A stretch of DNA of 64,000 bases from Eupeodes corollae (GCF_945859685.1 NC_079148.1:48929946-48993945); one strand, 5' to 3'. Positions 18,770 through 29,166 are shown, counted from the first letter of the stretch. The notes: generated by a model not told the origin, from the sequence alone. Translations and numbers: made by a program.

Positions 18770-19215
18770 CAAAAGAGAAGGAATAAAGTTAGGTCTGAAT
18801 GCAAAAAGGTTTTGTATATTTTTAATTCTGAATCGAGTGCAGGTAAGAACCTATCATGCTCTAAATTTGAAGCTGTATGCATCTTTTAATGATATGCAAG
18901 CCACTAACAAATTGAATAAAAAGTCACTTTGGAAGCACTACCTATTATGTGTCCTAATTGTTGTAACACATTCTTGCCTACATATGTATGTATGTAAATA
19001 TGTTTATCAATAATTAAGTCTCAACAAAGTAATAATTTTATTTTTTCATTATAATAAAAAAAAACAAATACAATATTTGAATCAGAACGAACTTTTAAAA
19101 ATCTAATATGTTATTAAATAGAGATGGGACTCACTTTTACGTTAAAAAGATGAACATTTGCTTTTTATTATTTTGAAGTGAACATACAAAATTTGGGAGT
19201 AACTATTTTTATACG
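18770..19215. other. Gene-free stretch
   Basis: No recognised gene; A-rich tracts and short frames only. Confidence 0.45.
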
Positions 19216-19217
19216 TA

Positions 19218-19821
19218 CAGTCCCTGGCCATATTATTAAACGCACTGCAAAATTTTTATAAATATTAGACTATACGCTAAATTTATTAATGTTCAAGAAT
19301 GGATGTATGGTTAGATTTTTATGCAAGATGGAGCTCAATGCCACAAAGCCCGGTCCATAAAAACTTATTTGAGGGAAGGAAACATCCCTCTGTTGGACTG
19401 GCCGGGAAACAGCCCTGATATAAACCCAATTGAAAACGTGTGGGAGCTAATGAAGAGACAAGTAGCTAAAGATGCGGTCACTTATTGAAAGAGTAATTCA
19501 CGTGTGGAATCACCACCCACAATTGCAGGAAACAGTCAAATCATGCATTTACAGTATGCCTCGCAGAATTGAGGCTCTTATTAAAGCAAAAGGAGGTTCA
19601 ACAAAATATTGAAACACATTACAAAAACAACAAAACTGAAAATGTTAATTTAAAAAAAATCTTTAAATCTGTTGCTTTGTTTCTAGGAAGTACTTTACAT
19701 TCTGTATCTGTATACAAAACAATTTAAATGCATCACAATATTCGAAAACCTGATTAAAATAACCGAAAATTAAGATTTTGCATAAAATCTAAAGTGCGTC
19801 TTATAATATGGCCAGGGACTG
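19218..19821 (+). mobile_element. Tc1-type transposon, internally deleted copy
   Basis: The ends CAGTCCCTGGCCATATTAT (19218 on) and ATAATATGGCCAGGGACTG (to 19821) are inverted repeats continuing imperfectly over about 28 bp, flanked by TA on both sides (19216-19217, 19822-19823). The copy is only 604 bp, about one third of a full Tc1-like element, and retains just the 3' part of the transposase gene. Confidence 0.9.
19321..19612 (+). pseudogene. Tc1/Tc3-type transposase, C-terminal fragment
   Basis: The frame reads MQDGAQCHKARSIKTYL, then GNIPLLDWPGNSPDINPIEN and VWELMKRQVAKDA. These are the second catalytic Asp block (QDGA.CH) and the third catalytic block (DWP..SPD.NPIE), with the Glu of the DD34E triad. 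An in-frame TGA interrupts it after about 55 codons. The remainder continues as 'HVWNHHPQLQETVKSCIYSM' to the natural end GGSTKY and TGA. The DNA-binding domain and first Asp are deleted, so it is dead, though its ends could be moved by an active relative. Confidence 0.85.
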
Positions 19822-19823
19822 TA

Positions 19824-20640
19824 ACAGTCTTGTTGTTTTTTTTTTAAGGTCGAACACCCTCGAAGAGTTTTAAATACCTTAAATCCAGAGGCATAGTATG
19901 AGCATTAGGAAGGAATGAGGGGGGGGGGAGTAAGGAAGTCGTGTTGTACATTAGGTTTTAGCCTGATGAATATTGAAATGATAGAGAAAATTGGTCTAAG
20001 TAGTAACTGATGGGCATTTCTAGAAGTGCCAATATTACGGTCAAACTGTTTAAAGGAAGTATTGAAACTGACTATTTGACTAGAGCATAGTCCGTTAAAA
20101 AAACCGATAAAAAGGGGTGAGCCAAGAAACTTTACGACCGTGTTCCGATTGACGTTAGTAAGTTATCGTCGTAAATCGTTTTCAAAGCTCTAGGTTGAAT
20201 GAGTTTTACTTAAATTAAAGCCGGATCAAAAAGACAATTTTCTTGCATCGCCTTATTTTTAGCGACATGTGATCGAGAATCTGTAGATGTTCACTTTCAA
20301 TGATGCTTTAAAATTAGGTTTCAATGTATGTATTAATTTCCACGCGGTTTTTTATTCCTCATTGTACAATGTTGTGTACGCCGCAATTTAAAATAAAACC
20401 GAAGACATGCATTTTCAACAAGTGGGCCTGATGACAAACTCTATCAAATGGTTTTGAGATATTAATAATAATCTTACTTTCTTCAAAGCGATGTAAAACT
20501 TTGTTACACTGTTCGGTGTATTCACCAGTGGACTTATTGCTATGAGAGCCTTAATGCCGGTCTTCGAGATATTTTTTAACTGGTTGGAGTTTGTTTTTAA
20601 CCGTTTACCTTTTAAAACCTTCTGCAGATTTCTATATAAG
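19824..20640. other. No gene recognised
   Basis: The region has a G run near 19918-19930 and no long frame. Some of it may be repeat-derived, but I could not align it to other parts of the window. Confidence 0.4.
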
Positions 20641-20912
20641 AACCTTCTAAAATCCTAGACACAATCTAAACATCGAATCACGAACTCGACCGAGCGCCCG
20701 TCACTGTTGATATGGAATGAATACTTATTCTTTTCAACCACCAACTTCACTCAGTCGAGCTGCGTACACAGGTACCTATCCCTGTCTATCCCTGTATACC
20801 TAACAGAGTGATCGGGATTTTGTCACTCTCTGCAATAGCGTCCCAGTATAAGCTTCAACAGCATTTTACCAATATTGTCTTCCTGTAGGTTCACATTCTT
20901 TAATCCAAGTGA

Positions 20913-21119
20913 ACAAATACAAACATTAAGGTTTTAATCTCCCAAGAAGGCCTCCCTACCAAACGTGATGCACTTATGGAAATATTCTTGAAATTTCATG
21001 ATGGCCTTGAAATGTCTCCTCAAAAAGTGAGAGAAGACCTAACCTCTTTTGCGTCGTTTATCTTTCCAAAACGATTATCTCATATCCAAAACTATCGCTC
21101 CAAACCTAAAGACAAGTAA
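20913..21119 (+). pseudogene. LINE ORF1 (Gag-like), C-terminal part
   Basis: An open stretch of about 68 codons contains 'TKRDALMEIFLKFHDGLEMS' and 'SFASFIFPKRLSHIQNYRSK' and ends in TAA immediately before the ORF2 sequence begins. Position and lack of enzyme motifs suggest the end of ORF1. An in-frame stop precedes it at 20910, so the gene is broken. Confidence 0.5.
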
Positions 21120-23286
21120 ACCTAAATGTCTTAGCCTTTTACTATCAAAATGTAAGAGGGTTAAGGTCTAAAATGTCTACCGTCTTTAATAACTCCCAAA
21201 ACCTTCCTTATGAAATCTTTGCCCTTACCGAAACCAACCTCACACCTGATATATAAGCTGATTTCTCCAAACTTAACAATCTTCTTAGCTCAGCCGACTC
21301 TGAATTAAGATCCCTCAACTTAACAGATCAGTCCCTTACAAATTGGTTTTATTTGATTCTTTCGTAATGTATTGAAGAATCAGTACCGTTCTCTCGTAGA
21401 AAAGATTTCACCTTTGCTCCGCCTTGGTACAACAGAGAGCTCCGTAGCCTAAGAAATACCCCTAACAAGTTTTGGAAGATCTTTTTACAGTCCAATCTGA
21501 TACTGATCACAACAACTATCTTCTCGCCTATAATTCTTTCTCTGAATTAAGGGAATTCCTTTATACCAAATGGAAAATAACCTTCTTTCTGATGCAAGGA
21601 AATTTTTCAAGTTTATAAATGTCAAACGAAAATCTGATGGGTTTCCATCTTCAATGAGTTTCTCCAACATAATCTTCTCTGATCCAACAACCATATCAAA
21701 TCTATTAGCTAATTACTTTAGCAAATCGTATACTGAACATCTGCATGATCCTGATCCACACTACTTTAGTTATTTAGATGGTTGCACTCAAACCTCCCTT
21801 TCATCGTTTACAATAACTGAAGAAATGGTACTTGCCAAAATCGTAAGCCTCAAAGAGAACTTTAGCCCTGGTTCTGATGGCGTCCCATCAGTTGTTCTAA
21901 AAAAATGTATGCATTCTCTGTCAAAGCCTCTAAATGCACTCTTTGAACTCTCTCTTTCCCAAGGTTTGTTTCCTCATATATGGAAAGATTCATTTATATT
22001 TCCCATTCATACAAGGCAATAAAAATGAAATTAACAATTATAGACATATTGCTAAACTTTCAGGCATTCCAAAACTTTTTGAAAGCTTAGTTTATGATTC
22101 CGTTTATTTCCATTGCAAGCCTCTATTTTCCCCCACTCAACATGGTTTTCTTAAAGGTAGATCCACTACGACTAACTTAATATCCAAAGTTTTCTCAGCC
22201 CTTGAGAATGGAAAAGAAGTTGATGTTGTATACACTGATTACAGCAAAGCCTTCGATAAAATATCCCATAAGATAATTTATCTCAAACTAAGAGCCCTAG
22301 GCTTTTCATCTATATTTATAAACTGGATAAGCTCTTATCTTGCAAATAGAACTTATAGAGTCCTTTTCCGTAACTCAGTCTCCAGTCCTATACATGCAAC
22401 TTCTGGAGTCCCACAAGGTAGTCACCTTGGCCCTCTTCTCTTCGTCTTATCTGTTAACGATGTCTGTCTTAAATTAAAAAAACTCAGATATCCTAATGTT
22501 TACGGATGATAAGAACATTTTTAAGATTATCTCTACTCCATCTGATTCCTTACTTTTACTAAATGATCTTAATATCTTTTTTGTTTGTTGCATGCATAAT
22601 TTCCTAGAGTTAAATGTAGATAAATGTAAACAAATGACCTTTTCGCGCAAACAAATCCCATGTCAGAGGATACTACTTCCTTAATGACGCCGTAAACGTA
22701 GTCGATTCTATTAGAGATGCATTCCCATTTTGAACAAATTATTAATAAAGCTAATAAATCTCTCGGTTTTATTAAGAGATGGTCAAAAGAATTTTCCAAC
22801 CCCTATGTAACTAAAGCGCTTTACATTTCCCTAGTCCGTCCTCATCTTGAATATGCATGCCAAGTATGGTCTTCCTTTTATGAAAGCCATTCACTCAGAA
22901 TTGAAAATGTTCAAAGACGTTTCGTTCGATTTGCCTTACGTGGCCTCCCCTGGGATGATACATCCAACTTGCCTCCTTATGCCGATCGACTAAAACTGAT
23001 AGGTTTGCAGCATATTAGACGCAAAAACGCTGATATATTATGTGCTCACCAATTGTTAATGGGCAATATAGATTCCCCGGCACTCCTGAGTGATATTCAT
23101 CTTAACACCAACCCTCGAAATCTGCGATCTGTTTCCCTTTTCTATATCCCTCATCACCGCACTAATTACGGGCACTTTGAACCAATGTCCAGAATTATTC
23201 GTCACTGCAACGCTGCTATGGTAATCTTCGATTTCAACATTTCCAAATCCCATCTGAAAGATACCCTTTACTTTTTCCCTTTTTGA
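21120..23286 (+). pseudogene. LINE ORF2 (endonuclease remnant plus reverse transcriptase)
   Basis: ORF2 starts as VLAFYYQNVRGLRSKM...ALTETNL, the first two blocks of an APE-type endonuclease. It then has a stop and a large internal deletion. The reverse transcriptase follows: 'KENFSPGSDGVPSVVLKKC', 'YRHIAKLSGIPKLFESL', 'QHGFLKGRSTTTNL', 'VYTDYSKAFDKISHKI', 'SGVPQGSHLGPLLFVL'. The catalytic YADD has become FTDD near 22500. The thumb region (HLEYACQVW, IENVQRRFVRFALRGL) runs to the stop at 23286. Frameshifts near 22020, 22495 and 22690 divide it. The fold matches Jockey/CR1-type elements. Confidence 0.85.
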
Positions 23287-23473
23287 GTCCGAATTCCTCG
23301 TCCCTTGTAATTTTAAGTCAAATAAAATCAAATTTGTTAGTTCTTGTACATTAAAGAGCTTTTAAAAAATGTTAAGCTAGTGTTAAGTTAAGTTATGATA
23401 GCTTGTATTAAGCTCAATAAATAAATAAATCCAAGGTTCGATTATCTGAGTCAAATTATTAAGTAAATTGATT

Positions 23474-23720
23474 CTAGTTCAAGAATTGTGATGCAGGTTG
23501 AGCAATGGCATTTTGTTTAAAGGCAACTCCTTTCATATCATCTTCGGAACGCCTGCCTATCGGGTTAGGTTCAAGCGGTTGTCGGTGGTAGAATAAAGCA
23601 GATGGCCAATTGTAATAGCACATGAATCTAGACACTTTTTTTAAGCTCAAGGAAACCAATTGAAGTTCCCTACGAACCGTAAGACTATTGCAGAGTGTCC
23701 CTTGCAATAGTAGAAAATAA
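23474..23720 (-). pseudogene. Possible decayed PIWI-domain fragment
   Basis: On the minus strand the frame reads QGTLCNSLTVRRELQLVSLS and then LKKVSRFMCYYNWP. This lines up with the AGO3 of this window at residues 863-900 (QGTVSPTHYIVVRDD...QRLSYKLCFMYYNWP), with a shift of about four residues. At DNA level only about a dozen bases around ggccaattgta match well, with shorter matches around them. After YYNWP the similarity stops and the catalytic His region is not visible. It could be an old duplicate of the AGO3 3' end, or chance. Confidence 0.3.
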
Positions 23721-24316
23721 ATAATTCACCTAGGTTAATCCTAAGAGCTAATCTACTTATTTCAATCAATGATGGCCAAATCTGTTGTTTTCTATGTTTT
23801 TATAATGTACGCATACAAACGGTACCATGTTATAAAATTCGTACAAATCGAAGACAATTCCTCTCCGACCAGTAACCAAGATAGGCTGCTGGTGAGTTTT
23901 TATAGACAAAGTATTGATTCCATCCGAAACCAGCTACAATGGTTAGGAAGACGTAAGACGAGGCCTAATTTCACCCCTTCTGATCACACTCACGATTGAC
24001 ATTGTTGGTTCCTAATCCATCATTATACAAGTGGATCGACATTTCTTATAGATTGAACCTTAGTCATATTCCCAAAGAGAACTAGAAAGTACCCACCTGT
24101 ATTTATAGAGAATGTATTAAAAAAGAGCGCTAAACGGTCTTAGCAAGCTCATCCACATCATTTCTTTCGTAAAATAAGAACACATTTAAATATTTTTGGA
24201 AAACGTTTTGCTACAAAATAGATTTTTGTTTACATTTTTATTTATAAAGTTTTTTTTATAGGAAACTTAAAAAGAAAACATTCTTTGTTTAATTTAAGAG
24301 AATTTAATTAACAAGA
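23721..24316. other. No gene recognised; AGO3 downstream region
   Basis: Short frames only. This region should lie past the end of the AGO3 transcript, whose likely signal is at 24317-24322. Confidence 0.4.
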
Positions 24317-24322
24317 TTTATT
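24317..24322 (-). terminator. AGO3: Candidate polyadenylation signal of AGO3
   Basis: TTTATT on the plus strand gives AATAAA on the minus strand, about 270 bases after the AGO3 stop codon, followed by AT-rich sequence. Confidence 0.4.
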
Positions 24323-24590
24323 TTTTTAAAGGCTTTCATATGTGGGCCAGTTTATATTTCTAAGATCTCAGAGATTTCCAATATTTAGCCTTCTAACAAT
24401 ATGTTGTCTGTGGATATTGGTGATTTCTCAAAAGAATAAACCAACCCTTAAAGAACTCAAAAGAAGAACAAACAAACTAAAAAAAATCGGGCTCCCGAAT
24501 ATTTTAATTCAAAGTATATATTGCAGTTGGGATACCACGAAGTCATACCATCATAAAAGGTAATCTACGTCTAATTGTTAAAGCGTATGT

Positions 24591-27407
24591 TTAAAGGTAG
24601 AATAATTTGGTAGCCAGCTCCTCACCACTCGAGCGTTTCACGCTCTGTCCAATTAGATAGGCCATCTTGTGGGCGTATTGACAGCAGGCAGGCACTCGCA
24701 CCGTTCCCGGCCAATTGTAGTACATGAAACACAGCTTGTAGCTGAGCCTTTGCAGAATATCGGGTGCGAAGTCCGAATCGTCTCTCACTACAATGTAATG
24801 CGTCGGGCTGACCGTTCCCTGTCGGACCATTTGTGAAATGAGGAAGAAGTCGTACAGATAGCGTTGCGTGACAGTATGATCCAATACTGTTCCGGGCATC
24901 GGATTCGACAGTTCTCCGCGGTTGTTCGCAAACATTCTCGTGTTGATACGTTTCTGCACCACGACGAAGGTGATCTTAGCCGAGTAATTCTGGAAGCCCT
25001 TGGCACAGGCAGCCTCGAACTGCGGAATCTCGTAGTTATTTACCAAATCCAACTGTCCATAGCCAACGCCATCTCGGAAGATTATGATTTTATCGGGGAG
25101 CATATTGTTCTCCTTTTGGTAGGCCTTGAGGGCGGCTATCAAAGACACACACAACCCATTGACAATCTCCTCTCGCTTTGTCTGCACCACAGCTTTGCTG
25201 TACCACCGAGTGAACTTTCCGTTTATTGAGGCCACAAATGCCGCCACCGAATTACCCTTCTGGCTGGCATCGTGATACGAATCGATTCCGCAAATCATTA
25301 CGTTCTTCAGTGGAATATTCACGCTCCACAGGGTGCCACCCAACTTGCAGTTCATCTGTAAGGCAATCTTCTGGACTATCGAGCGATTTTTGGCGTCATT
25401 GGCCAACGTCCGGCCATTTATTACCTGTGAAGGAATTGGCATTTCAGCGCAGCAAATTTTCTTAATGGCGGCGTAGCGATCGTCCCGACTGGTCGGACAA
25501 ATGCAAACGACAATCTGAACCCCCTGGCGGATGTTCTCTCGCAAGCATCCCACGTACGACTCGATGCGGTCGTTCTGCAGGGCAATCACAGTCGGACGCT
25601 GAACATTGATACCCATGGGACGCGCATTCCTCTCCATGAGATCCATAAAGCTTTTAGCGACGCGATTGTCACTCTGACAGTGAATCACCAGCCAATTCCG
25701 TAGATGCACCACATCGATTAGTTCATTGTTGGTGGCATATTTTCCAAAGTCAGCCTGCGTCCCTGCGGAGAACTTATTCCTAGCAAAGAATATCTGCTCC
25801 TCTTCAAATTGCCGCGCCACGACTTCCTGCGGTGCATTAGCAAGCTGCAGACCCCAGTTCTCTAGAATTTGCCGAGCTGCCGGGGTCTCATTCACATTCC
25901 GACAGAACTTTTCCAGCGCCAGGGATCGCTGATTGGGAGTGACACGCGTTATGGTCGCAATGTCTCGCATTATCTTAAAATCCGACCTCATATCATCTCG
26001 TAGCCCTGTCATATAACAAAGCTCAGGAACCAGACAGAACATCAACTCCTCCGGCTGGGCCTGATTGACTACTCGCTGCTTCTTGATGCTTATCAGCATC
26101 GGCTGCGCTCTGTCCCTAATGTCGATGTTGTGATGCACTCGGTAATATTCGCAGTAGGTGATCTCGGACGTTTTCGTCTGGAACGTGGACATGGGACTCA
26201 TCGTAAAGGAGATGTCGTCGATGCGGTAGGTCTTGTTGTTGTATCTGGTAAGGACCACCGACCCGAGGAGCGCCTTCTTGGCGTTCTCCTGATACTTACT
26301 GGCACCTGCCTGATAGGCCTGTTTGAGAGTGTCCAGGACAGTCTTTTGAGAGAGTAGACGATGGGATACGTCACAGCACAACATCAGGCCATCCTCGTAT
26401 TCGTCGACGGCGGTAATGTAGCCCGGCCAGACCTCGAGCTTGTGCTGAGGGATTATCTTAGGAGCCGATGGATCGAACTGCTTACGGTCGAACCGGATGT
26501 AGTTTAAAGTGTGCATAATTCGGTCGAAAAGGATGTTATACATATTGATGCAGTCCTTCAAGGACTTCTTCCGCTTGTACATGATTCGTATTTCAACATC
26601 TGAGTTGTCTCCAGGATTCTTTGCAATGTAGGTAGTGAGTTTGTCAGGCAAGAGAATAGGCAAGAAAAGGACAACTCCATCAAAGGTCTTGGTGCCTCCA
26701 AAGTTTGCCGATTGCTCATTCAAAAGCTTAATTCTGATGGAGCGCGAGTCGATCTCTGGATAGAAACGCACCTCATACTCGTATACTCCTTTATTTGGGT
26801 CCATTTGCTTGAGTCTAATGTAGTTGCAAACGAGCGGAACAGGTCTGCCTTTGTTACCGTGCTTCAGGACTGCCAATTGCTCTGCTTCAGGCACTTGTGG
26901 GATTGGAGATATATTCTCCCTTGCTGAGGGAATGGATACCTGCAAATTACTTACATTTTGAGTGAGCTTTTCGATCTCTGGTGACGACGATGATGTGCCA
27001 CTGCCAGACAAGCCTGATGTCTTTGTCTGTGGGTCGGATGTCTGTGATGAGCCAGCGAAGAGTTGTCCTCGTGAGCGACCTCTTGCTGCTCCGGGGAAGA
27101 CGATGCTATCTGACGTTGAATTCGAAGAATTCAGGAGTGTTGCAATGACTGAAGCGCGCCCGCTTCCTCGTCCCGTTGGTTCATGTGTCGCAGTTGATGC
27201 TAGTGAAAGTTGTTGCAATAGTTTACCTCTGCCCAGTCGTTGATGATCCGAACTGGAAGTGGGACTCCTCGAATCGATGCCACTGTCTTTTACAGATTTG
27301 TCACCACCAGCGCCGCTTGAATTTGATGATTCCTGCGAGGAGAGGCGTGTTTCATCCGGTGTAGTCTCGAACAAACGCTTACCGCGGCCAAATCCTCCGC
27401 GAGACAT
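24591..27407 (-). CDS. AGO3: Argonaute 3 (AGO3), PIWI-clade protein, intronless and intact
   Basis: A single uninterrupted frame of 938 codons from ATG (27407) to the stop. The product is a PIWI-clade Argonaute of normal length. In flies AGO3 works in germline cytoplasm (nuage): it slices transposon RNA guided by sense piRNAs and feeds the ping-pong cycle with Aubergine. Order: disordered, Ser-rich N-terminus with Arg-Gly motifs (GGFGRGK, GRGK, GRGSGR, RGRSRG) that can be symmetrically dimethylated to bind Tudor proteins; PAZ about 320-440; MID about 560-690 with 5'-phosphate pocket residues Y645, K649, Q661, K688; PIWI about 700-938. Slicer residues D709 (CGIDSYHD), D779 (FRDG) and H913 (YAHK) are present, with E746/E747 as Glu finger. 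The end LFYL is canonical. AGO3 rather than Piwi or Aub is shown by GGTKTFDG, VWPGYITAVDEYEDGLMLCC and VMICGIDSYHD. In Drosophila AGO3 is split by many introns, so a one-exon gene suggests a retrocopy or complete intron loss. Its GC content is well above the flanks. Confidence 0.95.
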   Translation of the reverse strand: MSRGGFGRGKRLFETTPDETRLSSQESSNSSGAGGDKSVKDSGIDSRSPTSSSDHQRLGRGKLLQQLSLASTATHEPTGRGSGRASVIATLLNSSNSTSDSIVFPGAARGRSRGQLFAGSSQTSDPQTKTSGLSGSGTSSSSPEIEKLTQNVSNLQVSIPSARENISPIPQVPEAEQLAVLKHGNKGRPVPLVCNYIRLKQMDPNKGVYEYEVRFYPEIDSRSIRIKLLNEQSANFGGTKTFDGVVLFLPILLPDKLTTYIAKNPGDNSDVEIRIMYKRKKSLKDCINMYNILFDRIMHTLNYIRFDRKQFDPSAPKIIPQHKLEVWPGYITAVDEYEDGLMLCCDVSHRLLSQKTVLDTLKQAYQAGASKYQENAKKALLGSVVLTRYNNKTYRIDDISFTMSPMSTFQTKTSEITYCEYYRVHHNIDIRDRAQPMLISIKKQRVVNQAQPEELMFCLVPELCYMTGLRDDMRSDFKIMRDIATITRVTPNQRSLALEKFCRNVNETPAARQILENWGLQLANAPQEVVARQFEEEQIFFARNKFSAGTQADFGKYATNNELIDVVHLRNWLVIHCQSDNRVAKSFMDLMERNARPMGINVQRPTVIALQNDRIESYVGCLRENIRQGVQIVVCICPTSRDDRYAAIKKICCAEMPIPSQVINGRTLANDAKNRSIVQKIALQMNCKLGGTLWSVNIPLKNVMICGIDSYHDASQKGNSVAAFVASINGKFTRWYSKAVVQTKREEIVNGLCVSLIAALKAYQKENNMLPDKIIIFRDGVGYGQLDLVNNYEIPQFEAACAKGFQNYSAKITFVVVQKRINTRMFANNRGELSNPMPGTVLDHTVTQRYLYDFFLISQMVRQGTVSPTHYIVVRDDSDFAPDILQRLSYKLCFMYYNWPGTVRVPACCQYAHKMAYLIGQSVKRSSGEELATKLFYL

Positions 27408-27433
27408 CTTTTATTTTGTATTTTTGTTAAATC

Positions 27434-27513
27434 CTAAATAATGTTTGAATAACATAAAATTAGATACATAAGTGTTTTTCTTTTTAGTAAATTAAGCGTT
27501 TAACGGGACTGAC
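27434..27513 (-). other. AGO3: Candidate 80-bp intron in the AGO3 5' UTR
   Basis: On the minus strand there is a donor CAG|GTCAGT at 27514/27513, a branch-like CTAAT, and an acceptor TTATTTAG ending at 27434, 27 bases before the ATG. The size is typical of a fly intron. The region upstream (about 27515-27600) would be the first exon and promoter. RNA evidence is not available. Confidence 0.4.
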
Positions 27514-27609
27514 CTGAGCTACGAACAACTAACAAGCGAACCTATAAAAATTAAGACACAACAAATTCTCGACGCCTAAACTCAGCAAAAAAAAAAAGGT
27601 TTAATAAAA

Positions 27610-28720
27610 ACAACTGTTGTTTTGATATGTGCTTGCCTGCTCTGGCCTGCATTTGCAAGGAAATGAAATCGTTGTCGTTGCACTACTTCTCATACGCATA
27701 TGTTGAATAAAGTGATGCCAAGTTTCATAACAGAAAATTATTTTTGTAGTTTCGTAGTGTACTTGGTACTTTCAAGCTACAAGAGATGTTTTTAATAAAA
27801 TATATTTTATTATATATATTATTTTCATCATGTGTTTACTTTATGTGTGTACATTATGTCAAATTTAACAATATAATATTTGACAGCTGACGTAAACATA
27901 AGTAAGAAAATGAATTAATGTGGTCACTTTATACAAAGATAAAAACAAAATCTCATGAAAAGATTTTTGCTGTCAAAGCTCTGAAAACAAAATGTTTATG
28001 ATTCAACTTTTTAAATATTTCCTATCGCAAGATTGCAAAGAAATAAATACATAAATATAAATTGCCCAACTTAAACTTTGAAAGCTTATAGAATTATGAT
28101 CAATTACTTAGAAGTCAGATGATTTCTTTTAAAGTAAGGAAACTTTTCATTTAAAAGTTTATGATTTTTACCCAAAGAATTTCGTTTTATAAATTTTAAC
28201 TGTAATGTTCATATTTTGACAAGATTATTATGTCTTCATAGAAACTAGTTATTTTTTTCAAAAATGGATACATTTTTTGGACTTTTGACATTCGAAATGC
28301 AAATTTGTATTAATTGAAAATGAATTGGATGTTCAGCAATGCAAAATAAATTGAAATTTGTCTTAGATAATATTTATTATTTTTTGATTGAATAAGTTTA
28401 AAACAGTGTATCCTAATTTCTTGAGTTCCATTGGGGAAACAAAATTATTTTATTTTCAATCTATAGTTTTTTGACAGATTAACTCCTGCTTGCACCAACA
28501 CCAATTAAATTTTGATCTCTGACTTATTTGATTGTGAGTTAATTTAAATATACATTATTTTAATTTATCCTTAAAACAACATTTTCAAGTGCAAGTATCT
28601 TTGTCGCCACTTACGTAAGGCTTTGGTTTGGTAAAGCCCTTAAGCCGAGCTTAAGTTTATAAAGAATACGACATCTGGAATCACTACAACCCATAGTGAT
28701 CCCAAATAATACAAATCTAA
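27610..28720. other. Intergenic AT-rich stretch upstream of AGO3
   Basis: No coding sequence or repeat family recognised. It probably contains upstream control sequence of AGO3 (minus strand) and of the heat-shock-like unit (plus strand). Confidence 0.4.
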
Positions 28721-28723
28721 ACA

Positions 28724-28736
28724 TTCTAGAACATTC
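28724..28736 (+). promoter_or_regulatory. Heat-shock element (three perfect pentamers)
   Basis: TTCTAGAACATTC is three alternating units (TTC-nn-GAA-nn-TTC), the minimal perfect binding site for the heat-shock factor trimer. It lies 111 bp upstream of a TATA box in the same orientation. Confidence 0.55.
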
Positions 28737-28846
28737 TTACTTCTCATGAAAAAACAGTTATCTGCATAACGGAAAAATTCTGTTCCGTTAGAAAATATGC
28801 TAGTTTTTTCTGGTTACAAAATTCTAAAAGTAAAAGTACCTGCTGG

Positions 28847-28854
28847 TATAAAAG
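28847..28854 (+). promoter_or_regulatory. TATA box with nearby initiator
   Basis: TATAAAAG is a consensus TATA box. About 25 bases downstream lies 'tacagtcc' (28870-28877), a plausible start site. The leader then reads 'ccaaacaagcagagac', A-rich and reminiscent of fly heat-shock leaders. Confidence 0.5.
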
Positions 28855-28979
28855 TATAAAGTATTAAAGTACAGTCCACCAAACAAGCAGAGACAGAATA
28901 GTTCTCAAGGTCGCAGTACATCATTTTAGTACTACCTACATTCATTTTATATAAAGTCAATAACGAAATAGTACGTCAG

Positions 28980-29123
28980 ATGACAGAAAGAAGAAAACAA
29001 GTCAAATTGAGCCCAGGTAAAATTATATAAATAGCTAGATTATTTTATTTCTGTTTTAATCTTTTAATTATAGGAACAGAGTTCAGACACCCTGCTACTT
29101 ATGTATTTATCTATTGTATTTGA
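28980..29123 (+). CDS. Candidate two-exon micro-ORF of 28 codons behind the heat-shock-like promoter
   Basis: The first ATG after the proposed start opens a frame (MTERRKQVKLSP...) that runs into a donor CAG|GTAAAA at 29016/29017. A 57-bp AT-rich intron (29017-29073) ends in TTTTAATTATAG. Splicing keeps the frame (GTEFRHPATYVFIYCI) to a TGA at 29121-29123. Promoter, ATG, donor and acceptor follow each other at normal fly spacing. I do not recognise the peptide. It could be a micropeptide, the start of a gene cut off by the mariner relic at 29167, or a small frame in a non-coding transcript. Confidence 0.35.
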
Positions 29124-29166
29124 GCTTAATATATAGTCGGACGCCTGAGGTGGTGGTGGTGTTAAT

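Larger units (their letters stand above)
20641..23430 (+). mobile_element. Jockey-group LINE, decayed near-full-length copy
   Basis: A non-LTR retrotransposon in order: likely 5' UTR, the end of ORF1 (to the stop at 21119), a damaged endonuclease start, a complete but frameshifted reverse transcriptase, a short 3' UTR and a tail of repeated TAAA units (about 23415-23430). There is no LTR. The 5' border is a guess. An internal deletion removed most of the endonuclease domain. Confidence 0.85.

Noticed and set aside
18753..19013. 86-codon frame with a hydrophobic end
   Set aside because: It starts next to a LINE tail, ends in simple repeat and has no recognisable domain.
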